From contig JAPOYI010000217.1 in NCBI GenBank assembly GCA_026706665.1, positions 1 through 64,000 on the forward strand: a stretch of 64,000 nucleotides of DNA, read 5' to 3'. Positions 18,074-26,246 of the stretch are shown in pieces. The notes beneath the pieces were generated by a model. That model was not told where the DNA came from. It made no database searches and saw only the letters and a list, made by a program, of their open reading frames with translations. The translations under genes were made by a program, and so were the position numbers. This DNA comes from Gammaproteobacteria bacterium (GTDB taxonomy: Bacteria > Pseudomonadota > Gammaproteobacteria > Pseudomonadales > Azotimanducaceae). Each line of letters begins with the position of its first letter. The first letter of the stretch is position 1.

Positions 18074-18329
18074 TTGGAGTACGAAATCGCGTTCGTCAGG
18101 TCTGCACGCCGAGATTGGAAAGCCTGCCTCGGCAAGCGGCAGCGCGGATTCTGTCACGCATTGAGGACTTGGAGTCCGACCCGCGTCCACCGGATGCCGC
18201 AAACTGCGGGGCGAGGATGCGCTCTGGAGAGTTCGCGTAGGGGACTATCGAGTCGTATATGAAATTTCCGATGCCAATCGCCGTGTCGACGTCCTAGTGG
18301 TCAGGCACCGTAACGCCGCCTATCGTTGA
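18074..18329 (+). pseudogene. RelE-type toxin, disrupted by two frameshifts
   Basis: Three reading frames together spell a RelE toxin. Frame one from TTG 18074 gives LEYEIAFVRSARRDWKA; frame two gives [20 protein letters not shown] through DPRPPDAA; frame three gives [20 protein letters not shown] and ends with [12 protein letters not shown] at TGA 18327-18329. Restoring one base near 18123 (between gc and ctg) and one near 18203 (aa and ctg) rebuilds a continuous protein of about 85 residues. Both lesions look like single-base deletions. The toxin is probably dead while the antitoxin gene upstream survives; sequencing error at two sites is the alternative. Confidence 0.8.
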
Positions 18330-18486
18330 TTGGTGCCGCTTGGCGGAGCAGAGAGTTCGCTCATGAGGCAGAACCGCGGGTCCAGCGGTTCAGGTAGGAG
18401 GATTGCGGCGCGGGCTCGGGTTTCGGTGCCTCTTCCAGTATTAACCGTTCGCTCACAGCGCGCGCAAAGAATCGGCTATGCGTGGG

Positions 18487-18891
18487 TCACGTGGTCTCGA
18501 GTTCCTGCCGCGCCGCGCTGGCGAGGAAAGCCGAACGGGTCATCTGGCGTCGCTTCGCTTCGTCGTCGATCACTTCGAGCAGCCCACGATCCAGGGAGAT
18601 GTTGACGCGCCGGGAGGACCCCCTGTCCCGGAGAAGCGGGATGAGGACGATGTCGGCCCCGCGCCGCCAGTCGGCCAGTTCCGGGTCGGCCTTGATCGCC
18701 TCGATCGGTCGGGGTACCGGGATGGACTCGCCATCGTCCAGGAGTCCCTCGACGTGGAAGGCAAGCGCTTCGCACCCGCGACGGATCGCGTCGTCGATGG
18801 TATTGCCAACGGAGACGCAACCCGGAAAGTCGGGAAAGCTGATGCCGTAGTCCGAATCGCGGTCTTTGTGGATGAACGATACGTAACGCAC
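18487..18891 (-). CDS. hicB: HicB-type antitoxin
   Basis: The 134-residue protein is a HicB antitoxin. The N-terminal partial RNase H-like fold is seen as YGISFPDFPGCVSVGNTIDD near residues 15-34 with AIRRGCEALAFHVEGLLDDG, and a C-terminal ribbon-helix-helix as SRRVNISLDRGLLEVIDDEA near 92-111. It would bind HicA and repress its own operon. GTG start at 18891 is supported by an aaggagg ribosome-binding site eight bases upstream. It begins 4 nt after the hicA stop. Confidence 0.92.
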   Translation of the reverse strand: MRYVSFIHKDRDSDYGISFPDFPGCVSVGNTIDDAIRRGCEALAFHVEGLLDDGESIPVPRPIEAIKADPELADWRRGADIVLIPLLRDRGSSRRVNISLDRGLLEVIDDEAKRRQMTRSAFLASAARQELETT

Positions 18892-18895
18892 GGGG

Positions 18896-19099
18896 TTATC
18901 CTCCTTGGCTGCGCCAACCGGCCTGGCGATAGATCGAGATCACGGTGCCGATGGGGATGTCCTTGTCCGGGTGGGGCACGGTCACGCGGCCTCGCTTGGT
19001 CGGATGCCGGAACTGTCGATGGCTACCCTTGATGGCAACCTCGGTCCAACCGTCCTGTTCGAGCATCCGGATGAGTCTGCGACTATCGCGTTCCAACAC
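18896..19099 (-). CDS. hicA: HicA-type mRNA interferase toxin
   Basis: The 67-residue toxin has a dsRBD-like HicA fold: RDSRRLIRMLEQDGWTEVAI near residues 4-23, the catalytic-His segment KGSHRQFRHPTKRG near 24-37, and VTVPHPDKDIPIGTVISIYRQAGW to the end. I chose GTG 19099 with aaagga a few bases upstream; the longer open frame extending to the right is antisense to a dehydrogenase gene and is not real. The toxin gene precedes hicB by 4 nt, the classical hicAB order. Confidence 0.88.
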   Translation of the reverse strand: MLERDSRRLIRMLEQDGWTEVAIKGSHRQFRHPTKRGRVTVPHPDKDIPIGTVISIYRQAGWRSQGG

Positions 19100-19231
19100 G
19101 AGATCCTTTTGTGTATTAATGTACACAACGGTGGCCGTGCAAGACAGCGCTGAGGTGTTTGTTCCTTGCGAGTGTATTCTTGACGGGGAGCCGCTTGAGC
19201 GGTGCCTGAGACCGAGCAGGGGAGGTTTGCG

Positions 19232-20281
19232 ATGAAACGCGTTGTTGTCACCGGCGAGAGCCAATGCGGGCTGGAGGACTTTGACGATCCCGGCGTCGCC
19301 GAGAACTACGCCAAGATCAAGATCCACTCCGCCCCCCTCTGCACCGAGTTCCATGTGTTCCTGAGGGGCATGAAACGCCCCCTCGGCGGTCACGAGGCGG
19401 CGGGCGAAGTCGTCGAGATCGGTCCGGCGGTGACCATGGTGAAGCCCGGCGACCGCGTCGTGGTCATGCCGCAGAGCGGCTGCGGCGTCTGCGATCTCTG
19501 CACTTCGGGGGACCACATCTACTGCCCGGACAAGAAGGACCCCAAGGAAATCTGCGGCAACGAGACTGGCACCGCCACCCTCGGGCAATACTGCGTGCAG
19601 CAGGATTGGCTGCTGGTGCCGATCCCGGACGATATTTCCTACGACCACGCCAGCATGGCCTGCTGCGGCATGGGTCCCGGCTTCAACGCCAACCAGACCA
19701 TGCAGGTCATGCCTACGGACACGGTCCTGATCTCGGGCCTGGGGCCCGTGGGACTCGGTACCGCGATTACCGCTCTCTATCGGGGCGCGCGAGTCCTTGG
19801 GCTTGAAATGAATCCCTACCGCGTCGCTCTCGCCAAGGACATGGGCGTCGAGGCCGTCGTCGATCCCACCAGCGAAGATGCGCTGGACGAAATCATGGAA
19901 CTGACGGACGGCAAGGGCGTGGACAAGAGCGTCGAATGCAGCAGTGTCGAGACGGCGCCGGAGTTCCTGGTCCAGGCAGCGGCGCTCCGGGGTCACATCG
20001 CATCCCCGGGTTGGGGAGGCCCGCTGAACGCGCGCGACGTCAACCGCAAGGGTCTGACCGTGCACGGCTGCTGGCACTGGAATCACCAGCGGGATGGCAG
20101 CGTCATGATGGGCACGATTCGCGGCGCTGCGTCCTTGCTCGACAAGGTGATCACGCATACTTTCCCGTTCAGCGAGGTGCAGCAGGCGCTGGAGACCAGG
20201 GCCAGCAACCAGTGCGGGAAGGTCATCCTGCACCCCCAGGAGCCTTCAGCCGGGGGATGTTCCCCGACCGCTGACGCGTAA
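19232..20281 (+). CDS. Zinc-dependent alcohol dehydrogenase family protein 1
   Basis: About 349 residues; a medium-chain zinc dehydrogenase. Catalytic-zinc ligands are in APLCTEFH and LGGHEAAGEVVE; the structural-zinc lobe is CGVCDLCTSGDHIYC near residues 80-95; the NAD(P)-binding turn is LISGLGPVGLGTA near 167-179. I start at ATG 19232, six bases after aggggagg. The last 13 residues, EPSAGGCSPTADA, are encoded by a structured 89-bp repeat that abuts the gene and supplies its stop codon; the paralogue downstream ends at HPHD, so the native end was probably near HPQ. The substrate is unknown; the next genes are a second dehydrogenase and ThuA. Confidence 0.88.
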   Translation: MKRVVVTGESQCGLEDFDDPGVAENYAKIKIHSAPLCTEFHVFLRGMKRPLGGHEAAGEVVEIGPAVTMVKPGDRVVVMPQSGCGVCDLCTSGDHIYCPDKKDPKEICGNETGTATLGQYCVQQDWLLVPIPDDISYDHASMACCGMGPGFNANQTMQVMPTDTVLISGLGPVGLGTAITALYRGARVLGLEMNPYRVALAKDMGVEAVVDPTSEDALDEIMELTDGKGVDKSVECSSVETAPEFLVQAAALRGHIASPGWGGPLNARDVNRKGLTVHGCWHWNHQRDGSVMMGTIRGAASLLDKVITHTFPFSEVQQALETRASNQCGKVILHPQEPSAGGCSPTADA

Positions 20282-20415
20282 GGAAGTGCTGGCATTGCCC
20301 CGTCGCCGGATGCGTACTTCCATGCAAGGAGCCTTCAGCCGGGGGATGTTCCCCGACCGCTGACGCGTAAGGAAGTGCTGGCATTGCCCCGTCGCCGGAT
20401 GCGTACTTCCATGCA
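20238..20415 (+). repeat. Tandem pair of 89-bp structured repeats (REP/BIME-like)
   Basis: Two head-to-tail copies, 20238-20326 and 20327-20415, appear identical. Each contains two hairpins: one around cggggatgttccccg within agcc...cgct, and a longer one whose outer arms are ggaagt and acttcc with an inner gcat/atgc pairing. A third copy lies inverted at 45320-45407 next to an IS110 remnant. The first copy overlaps the 3' end of the dehydrogenase gene. Paired hairpins in intergenic DNA resemble REP doublets; no RAYT transposase is visible in the window. Confidence 0.85.
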
Positions 20416-20442
20416 AGAGCTGAAGACAGGAGAACTGAAGAC

Positions 20443-21489
20443 TTGAAGACCGTTGCCATCACCGGCGTCGAGCAGTGCGAACTGATCGACCGGCCCGTCC
20501 CCCACGCGAAGGACGACTTCGTGGTCGTCAAGGTGTTGTCGGCGCCGCTCTGCACCGAGTACGCGGACTATGCGGACGGCTGCGCGCGCGCTGAGTTCCA
20601 GCGGGGCGACGAAGATCCTTCATGCCTGGGGCACGAAGCCGCGGGCGAGGTCGTGGAGGTAGCGAGGCCCGGAAAGGTCAACATCGGCGATCGGGTTGTT
20701 GTCATGCCGGGGTTCTGGTGCGGCAAATGCCGTTTCTGCCTGAGCGGCGCCTACATCCACTGCCAGGATCCCGTCGACCCCCACGCATCCTGCGGCACCG
20801 AAGCCGGCGCCGCGGCCTACGCGGAGTATTGCCTGAAGCAGGACTGGCTGGTCCTGCCGATCCCGGACGAGATGTCGTTTGACCACGCCAGCATGGCCTG
20901 CTGCGGCCTCGGTCCGGCGTGGAACGCCATGCAGACCATGCAGGTGTCCGGCACGGATACCGTATTGGTCAGCGGCCTCGGACCGGTGGGTCTCGGCACG
21001 GTGATCAATGCCGCCTACCGCGGCGCGCGGGTCATCGGCGTGGCCCGCAACAGCTATCGCAGCCAGCTTGCGAAAGACCTCGGCGCCGAAGTCGTGCTTA
21101 ACCCGGAAAAGGACGACGTGGTGTCCGAAGTTCTCGAGCGCACCGGAGGCCTGGGCGCGTCCAAGTCAGTCGAGACCAGCGGCCAGTCGCGCTACATGGA
21201 CCTCCTGTTGCCGGCCACGCGCCGCCTGGGAGACTTCGCCTTCGTCGGCGAGTCCGGCGGCTACACCATCGAGGTCAGCGACGGCATGATCCGCAACGGC
21301 CTGCACCTGCACGGCATATGGCACTGGAGCCTGGCCGATGCGCCGGACATGCTGAAGATGATTTCCGAGGTGGGCGATTCGCTCGACCGGCTGATCACCC
21401 ACCATTTCCCCCTTTCACAGATCGAAGATGCCTGGAGGCTGCAGATGAGCGGCATGTGCGGAAAGGTCATGGTGCATCCCCATGACTGA
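20443..21489 (+). CDS. Zinc-dependent alcohol dehydrogenase family protein 2
   Basis: The 348-residue paralogue of the preceding gene. It keeps APLCTEYADY and CLGHEAAGEVVE for catalytic zinc, CGKCRFCLSGAYIHC for structural zinc near residues 86-100, and LVSGLGPVGLGTV for the dinucleotide fold near 170-182. The start is a TTG at 20443 with ggag about ten bases upstream. Its 3' end overlaps the ThuA gene by 8 nt, so these two are cotranslated. Together with the first paralogue it suggests successive or parallel oxidations of related hydroxy substrates. Confidence 0.87.
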   Translation: MKTVAITGVEQCELIDRPVPHAKDDFVVVKVLSAPLCTEYADYADGCARAEFQRGDEDPSCLGHEAAGEVVEVARPGKVNIGDRVVVMPGFWCGKCRFCLSGAYIHCQDPVDPHASCGTEAGAAAYAEYCLKQDWLVLPIPDEMSFDHASMACCGLGPAWNAMQTMQVSGTDTVLVSGLGPVGLGTVINAAYRGARVIGVARNSYRSQLAKDLGAEVVLNPEKDDVVSEVLERTGGLGASKSVETSGQSRYMDLLLPATRRLGDFAFVGESGGYTIEVSDGMIRNGLHLHGIWHWSLADAPDMLKMISEVGDSLDRLITHHFPLSQIEDAWRLQMSGMCGKVMVHPHD

Positions 21490-22417
21490 TCAACTATGGA
21501 ACGAACACAAGGGAACGTCCGGCCCCGGCGCGGGCAAGCACATCGTGCTGGTCAGCGGCGACGAGGAATACCGCTCGGAAGAAGCGCTGCCCATGACGGC
21601 GAAGATCCTGTCGGCGCATCACGGTTTTGACTGCACCGTGCTTTTCGCGATCGACCCCGAGACCGGCGAGATCGACCCCGAGCACCAGACCAATATCCCC
21701 GGCCTCGATGCACTCGATTCCGCCGACCTCATGCTGATCTTCACCCGCTTCCGGGAACTGCCTGACGCGCAGATGCAGCACATCGTCGACTACGTCAACT
21801 CGGGCCGCCCGATCATGGGCCTCCGCACGGCGACCCACGCCTTCCAGTACAGCCGCGACAAGACCGGTCCCTATGCCAAGTACGACTGCACGAACGAGGA
21901 GTTCGAGGGTGGTTTCGGTCGCCAGGTTCTCGGCGATACCTGGGTGGCGCACCACGGCCACCACGGATACGAGAGCACCCGCGCCCTGATCAATCCGGCA
22001 TCGAAGGACCATCCGATCCTGCAAGGCGTCGAGGACGTCTGGGGAACGACGGATGTCTATGCCGTCGGCGAGTTGACGGGCAATCCGCAGGTCCTGCTGG
22101 ACGGCCAGGTACTTGTCGGCATGAACCACGACGACGAACCCAAGCCAGACACAATCACAATGCCCATCGCGTGGATCAAGGAGTACACCGGGGACGAAGG
22201 CAAGGCGTCGCGGGTTTTCTGCACGACCATGGGCGCCGCTACCGATTTGCGGAGCGACGACCTGCGCCGCCTGCTGGTCAACGCCGCGTACTGGGGCATG
22301 GGAATGGAGGACAGCATCGATCCGAGCCGCAGCGTCGATACGGTGGGAGACTACCACCCGACGCCGTTCGGATTCGGCACGCACCAGAAGGGCCGGAAGC
22401 CGTCCGACTACGCCTGA
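21482..22417 (+). CDS. ThuA-domain protein
   Basis: The 311-residue protein looks like a ThuA family member, a class I glutamine amidotransferase-like fold linked to trehalose and other sugar use, exact reaction unsettled. Visible features: HIVLVSGDEEYRSEEALPMT near residues 20-39, LMLIFTRFRELPDAQMQHIV near 84-103, GRPIMGLRTATHAFQY near 109-124, and GKASRVFCTTMGAATDL near 240-256. It overlaps the preceding dehydrogenase by 8 nt, so it probably works in the same carbohydrate-related pathway. No signal peptide, so cytoplasmic. Confidence 0.82.
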   Translation: MTDQLWNEHKGTSGPGAGKHIVLVSGDEEYRSEEALPMTAKILSAHHGFDCTVLFAIDPETGEIDPEHQTNIPGLDALDSADLMLIFTRFRELPDAQMQHIVDYVNSGRPIMGLRTATHAFQYSRDKTGPYAKYDCTNEEFEGGFGRQVLGDTWVAHHGHHGYESTRALINPASKDHPILQGVEDVWGTTDVYAVGELTGNPQVLLDGQVLVGMNHDDEPKPDTITMPIAWIKEYTGDEGKASRVFCTTMGAATDLRSDDLRRLLVNAAYWGMGMEDSIDPSRSVDTVGDYHPTPFGFGTHQKGRKPSDYA

Positions 22418-22548
22418 TCATGCGGCGTGTTCCCATAGTCGCGTCGCTGTTGATATCGGTGGTGGTCGTTGCCCTGTGACAGCAACGCCGTTCCAAGGCT
22501 GACAGCTCGCGAGGTTCGAGGTGTTGCGCTGGCCGAAAATGCTACTTC

Positions 22549-23322
22549 TCACCATCCGACGGACGCAAGGAACTCCGAAGCGATGGCGTTGAATTCCGCG
22601 GGTTTCTCGAAATAGGTGGAGTGTCCCGCCCCGGCGACCCGCTTGAGCGGCGCGCCAATGTCGGTGGCGACGGATTCGAGGACTGCCGGCGGGAACAACG
22701 GGTCGAGGTCGCTCGACAGAACCAGGAACGGAACGCCGGAGTCGATCACGGCAGCGGGCTCCACGTACACGGCGTCGGCGCGCAAGTTTGGCCGCGCCAG
22801 GGTGTTGAATGCGGATATCTGCCGGTACAGCACCGCCCCGGCGGGATGGCGCTCGGCAAACTCCGCACTGTACGCCAGGTTGATCAGGCCCCCGGCTTCG
22901 GCAAGTTGTTCGGCGATCTGGCGCATGTTGGCGAAGGTCACCTCCGTGCGGATCGCGCCCGGGGTGTTCCCGAGCAGAACACCCGTCACCCGATCCGTCC
23001 GGTATACGGCCATCCGAACCCCCGTCCAGCCGCCCATCGACTGGCAAACGATGACCGCACGGTCGATGCCGGCCGCATCCATCACCGAGACCACATCCGC
23101 CTCGTAGTGTGCTGCGCTCCGTTGCTCCGGCGGACAGAGAGATCGTCCGAAACCCCGGTGGTCGAACACGACTACATGGTGGTCCGCGGAGAACACCGGT
23201 ACCTGCTGCCACCAACTCGCCGCATTGCCGCCCGCGCCATGGGCGAAGACGAGCGCTGGTCTGCCCGGCTCGCCATAGGTGTCGTAGTAGATGGATGTTT
23301 CACCGTTTTGCGCGTAGGGCAT
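22549..23322 (-). CDS. Alpha/beta hydrolase
   Basis: About 257 residues from ATG 23322 (MPYAQNGETSIYYD), which has a ggagag site five bases upstream. The fold is clear: oxyanion region LVFAHGAGGNAASWW near 25-39, nucleophile elbow VIVCQSMGGWTG near 92-103 (Cys replaces the usual first Gly), acid in SSDLDPLFPP near 205, and His in GAGHSTYFEKP near 232. It converges on the ThuA gene. The substrate cannot be told from sequence; these enzymes cover esterases, lactonases and haloperoxidase-like proteins. Confidence 0.85.
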   Translation of the reverse strand: MPYAQNGETSIYYDTYGEPGRPALVFAHGAGGNAASWWQQVPVFSADHHVVVFDHRGFGRSLCPPEQRSAAHYEADVVSVMDAAGIDRAVIVCQSMGGWTGVRMAVYRTDRVTGVLLGNTPGAIRTEVTFANMRQIAEQLAEAGGLINLAYSAEFAERHPAGAVLYRQISAFNTLARPNLRADAVYVEPAAVIDSGVPFLVLSSDLDPLFPPAVLESVATDIGAPLKRVAGAGHSTYFEKPAEFNAIASEFLASVGW

Positions 23323-23388
23323 CTGGGCTCTCCGAGGTTGTTTCGAATGGCAAGACAAATACGTCGACCGAGTCGAGGCGTGTCCCGA

Positions 23389-23841
23389 TCATTGCTCCCG
23401 TTCTGTCCTGCCCTTCGGGCGAACGGTGGTCGGCGTCGAGTCCGGGTAGGCCACCAGGGGGCCGCTGCCGGGCGAACGGATCGCCTTCTCCCCAACGTCG
23501 AACGCCAGCAACGCGTCCTCGCGCGTTTCGTGGAGTTCGAGCGCGCGGGCGAGACCGGTCGTTGACAGAAGAGAGCGCAGAGAGCTCTTTTCCGGCGAGC
23601 AGACCGCGAAACGCGCCGAACAGCGAGCTTGGGTGCGCGCCGCAATCAGGAGGGCGCGGATACCTCCACTTCCGATATGGGTCAGATTCGACGTGTCCAG
23701 GATGATCGGACCCCGCCCGTGGCGTCGAATCATGTCGTCCAGGAACAGGCCGAACCCCTGTGCTCCGGACCAGTCAACACGTCCGGCGACAGAGACGATG
23801 AGGACATCGCCCATTCGAGAGCTGTCCAGCTCCATTGCCAC
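23389..23841 (-). CDS. STAS-domain protein (anti-sigma-factor-antagonist-like)
   Basis: The 150-residue protein carries a STAS domain: VLIVSVAGRVDWSGAQGFGL near residues 13-32, then IILDTSNLTHIGSGGIRALL near 46-65. The conserved Ser site regulated by phosphorylation in SpoIIAA-like proteins would be within HIGSGG. The C-terminal 40 residues (PLVAYPDSTPTTVRPKGRTE) are low-complexity. GTG 23841 or ATG 23835 could be the start. No kinase gene is adjacent, so the partner is unknown. It lies 66 nt upstream of the hydrolase gene on the same strand. Confidence 0.82.
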   Translation of the reverse strand: MAMELDSSRMGDVLIVSVAGRVDWSGAQGFGLFLDDMIRRHGRGPIILDTSNLTHIGSGGIRALLIAARTQARCSARFAVCSPEKSSLRSLLSTTGLARALELHETREDALLAFDVGEKAIRSPGSGPLVAYPDSTPTTVRPKGRTEREQ

Positions 23842-24109
23842 TCATTCACGTGCCGAGCGCCGATCGCGAGATCATACCCGCCGGTGCCCCCGCAGGGCAC
23901 ACTTATTTGAAGATCAAACGGGAGCGCGTACGCGATGGCAAGAGAACTTGTGCCTGGCCCATCATCTGCTTGACGACTTCAGCAACCGCAGGGTGATGGA
24001 AAAAGCCCGGAGAGATTCGAGAGACGGTGAGTGAGAGGTCAACCGATCCGTGGATATTTGCGGTTCGGTACTCTAGTGTGCGGACTTCACGTACAAGACA
24101 GACAGCACC

Positions 24110-24898
24110 ATGCCGACCTACCAATACTGCGACGCCCTGCAGACCGAGCTCGGCGGGACCGGTGTGCTCACCGCCACGCTGAACCGTCCGGAACGGCTGA
24201 ACGCGTTCGACGGCGAGTTGCGCGAAGCCATCTACGACATGCTGGCGGATGTGCGTGAAGACGGCGACGTGCGGGCCCTGGTGCTGACGGGCGCGGGCCG
24301 CGCGTTCTGCTCCGGTGCCGACCTCGGAGCGGCGGACCAGCGCAAGTGGCCGTCGCGTCCCCATGAGCCGAGGTTCATGTGGTGTGTCGACCTGCTGGAG
24401 ATGCCCAAGCCGACGATCGCCGCGATCCATGGCGCCGCCGCCGGCGGCGGGCTGGGCCTGGCGCTCCTGTGCGATATCCGCATCTGTTCGGATCGCGCCC
24501 GCCTGATTCCGATCTGGAACAAGCGGGCAATTCACCCGGACGACCTGGTTACATGGACGTTGCCGCGGCACGTCGGGTACAGCCGGGCGCTCATGTGGCT
24601 GTACCTGGCCGAAGACATCCCGCTCGACGAAGCGAAGAGCACCGGCCTCGTCATGGAGATATGTGCGCCCGAAGATCTGATGCCGCGCGCGCAGGCGCTC
24701 GCGGAGAAGCTGGCGGCGGGCCCCACGCTGAACTATGCGCTGACCAAGCAGGCGGTGCTGCGGGGACTGCTGCGAGAGCCGAAGGACTCGGCCATGATAG
24801 AGGTGTGGGGCCAGAATCGCGTGTCCGAAAGCGAGGACCGGGAGGAAGGCGTACGCGCTTTCAGGGAGAGACGCGCACCGGTGTTCAAGGGCCGATAG
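24110..24898 (+). CDS. Enoyl-CoA hydratase/isomerase family protein
   Basis: The 262-residue protein is a crotonase. It has VLTATLNRPERLNAFDGEL near residues 19-37, the oxyanion-hole segments AFCSGADLGA near 65-74 and AAIHGAAAGGGLGLALLCDI near 104-123. The usual catalytic Glu region reads PIWNKRAIHPDDLVTW, so one acidic residue may be replaced, which would fit an isomerase or a different acyl-CoA reaction. It is transcribed rightward with its own upstream gap of about 270 bases. Likely cytoplasmic acyl-CoA metabolism. Confidence 0.87.
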   Translation: MPTYQYCDALQTELGGTGVLTATLNRPERLNAFDGELREAIYDMLADVREDGDVRALVLTGAGRAFCSGADLGAADQRKWPSRPHEPRFMWCVDLLEMPKPTIAAIHGAAAGGGLGLALLCDIRICSDRARLIPIWNKRAIHPDDLVTWTLPRHVGYSRALMWLYLAEDIPLDEAKSTGLVMEICAPEDLMPRAQALAEKLAAGPTLNYALTKQAVLRGLLREPKDSAMIEVWGQNRVSESEDREEGVRAFRERRAPVFKGR

Positions 24899-24992
24899 AT
24901 GATCCCCCCGCTTCACCTGGTGCGTTGGACTTGGCGGCGAACCAGGGTGTAGTTCTGCAGGCGCAAGGGCGCTGGCTACGACCGAGTGCGCC

Positions 24993-25937
24993 GTGAGCAG
25001 GCTGTCCTTCCTGTCGGGTCCCGGCGCGTGGAAACATGCGTTGGCGCTGATCGTCCTGGCGGCGGCGCTGTGGGTGGGTCATCCGGCACTGGCGCTCGTA
25101 GCGGGCGCCGCGGTGAGCCTGGCGCTGCAGCCGGATTGGCCTGCGTACATCAACCGCGCAGGCCAGCTTTTCCTGAAGGCCGCGATCGTGTGCCTGGGTT
25201 TCACCCTGAACGTCCAGGTCCTCTGGCAGACCAGCCGGGACTATTCGTGGCTGGTCCTCGTGTTCGTCGCCTGCACCCTGATCGCCGGGCTCGTCATCGG
25301 CCGGCTGATGAGAGTGGATGAGGACCAGTCGCGGCTCTTGAGCACGGGGACCGCGATCTGCGGCGGCACCGCCATCGTGACACTTGCGCCCATCATCCGC
25401 GCACGGCCGGCGTCGGTGGCGATCTGCATCGGGATCGTCTTTGTCCTGAACGCCATCGCGATCCTGGTAATGCCCGGGATTGGTCGCTACCTGCAGATGA
25501 CGCAGGACCAGTTCGGCGTCTGGGTGGCGCTCGCGATCCACGATACGAGTTCGGTGGTGGGGGCCGCCGCCATCTTCGGGGACCGCGCGCTTGAAGTCGC
25601 GACGACGGTCAAGCTGGTCAGGACGCTGCTGCTCATCCCGGTTGCGCTGTTGGCCGGAGTCCTGTTGCGGCAGAGCGAAGCCAGGCTGCGGATACCGGCG
25701 TTCCTGCTCCTTTTCGTGGCGGCGTCCCTGGCGGGAAGCCTGCTGCAGCCGCCGGTCGGGATCGTCGCGCAGACGAAGGGGGTGAGCCACGTGCTGCTCA
25801 TCGTGGCGCTCTTTTGCATCGGGATGGAGATCCGGCGCGCGACCATCGCGTCGCTGAACGGTCGGGCCATCTGGCTCAGCGTCACGCTGTGGCTGATCCT
25901 GTTGCCGGTCACGCTCTTCGCCGCGCTGACCCTTTGA
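24993..25937 (+). CDS. YeiH/UPF0324 family putative sulfate exporter
   Basis: The 314-residue integral membrane protein resembles the YeiH (UPF0324) family. Family landmarks are LFLKAAIVCLGFTLNVQVLW near residues 58-77, the TGTAICGGTAIVTLAPIIRA segment near 122-141 and WVALAIHDTSSVVGAAA near 177-193. About ten membrane helices can be traced. Start is GTG 24993. The transported substrate is not certain; members have been linked to sulfate or sulfonate export. It lies 94 nt after the enoyl-CoA hydratase gene. Confidence 0.88.
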   Translation: MSRLSFLSGPGAWKHALALIVLAAALWVGHPALALVAGAAVSLALQPDWPAYINRAGQLFLKAAIVCLGFTLNVQVLWQTSRDYSWLVLVFVACTLIAGLVIGRLMRVDEDQSRLLSTGTAICGGTAIVTLAPIIRARPASVAICIGIVFVLNAIAILVMPGIGRYLQMTQDQFGVWVALAIHDTSSVVGAAAIFGDRALEVATTVKLVRTLLLIPVALLAGVLLRQSEARLRIPAFLLLFVAASLAGSLLQPPVGIVAQTKGVSHVLLIVALFCIGMEIRRATIASLNGRAIWLSVTLWLILLPVTLFAALTL

Positions 25938-26246
25938 TGGGAATATCGATAGAGTGAACGATCACTTCATCGGAGTGCGCGACTTGGTTACCTTGCGTTG
26001 ACATGAGCATCCGCTCCGTACACCTCGACTGGCAAAGCGTTCTGAGTCTCGCGCTGGTGGCGGCATTCTTCGTTCTGACGCTGATCCCCGTGCCTTGACC
26101 GCCCGCGCCGCTCGTGCGTGCGGGAACTGGCCGAAAACGAACCGGCGGGAGCTTGCGCGCTAGCTGTATCGATACCTCTCGAACGAGCACTTTCGAGCGG
26201 AGTCGGGCTAGACTCCGGCTTTCAGCGATAGCGGCCTCGATGCCGA
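25938..26246. other. Intergenic region with a possible 31-residue membrane peptide frame
   Basis: A short frame from ATG 26003 to TGA 26098 encodes MSIRSVHLDWQSVLSLALVA followed by AFFVLTLIPVP, one hydrophobic helix. It may be a small membrane peptide or chance. Nothing else is seen in the gap; a weak hairpin around 26100-26150 (ccgcccgc...gcgggaa) lacks a T-tract. Confidence 0.3.

Noticed and set aside
18896..20233. A 445-codon minus-strand frame joining hicA to DNA antisense to dehydrogenase 1
   Set aside because: Only its last 67 residues match HicA; the rest is the mirror of a well-supported plus-strand gene. GTG 19099 with a ribosome-binding site gives the normal HicA size.
22420..22479. 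A 19-codon hydrophobic frame after ThuA (MRRVPIVASLLISVVVVAL)
   Set aside because: It is too short and lacks a ribosome-binding site; it may be a leftover signal-peptide coding end, but cannot be supported as a gene.
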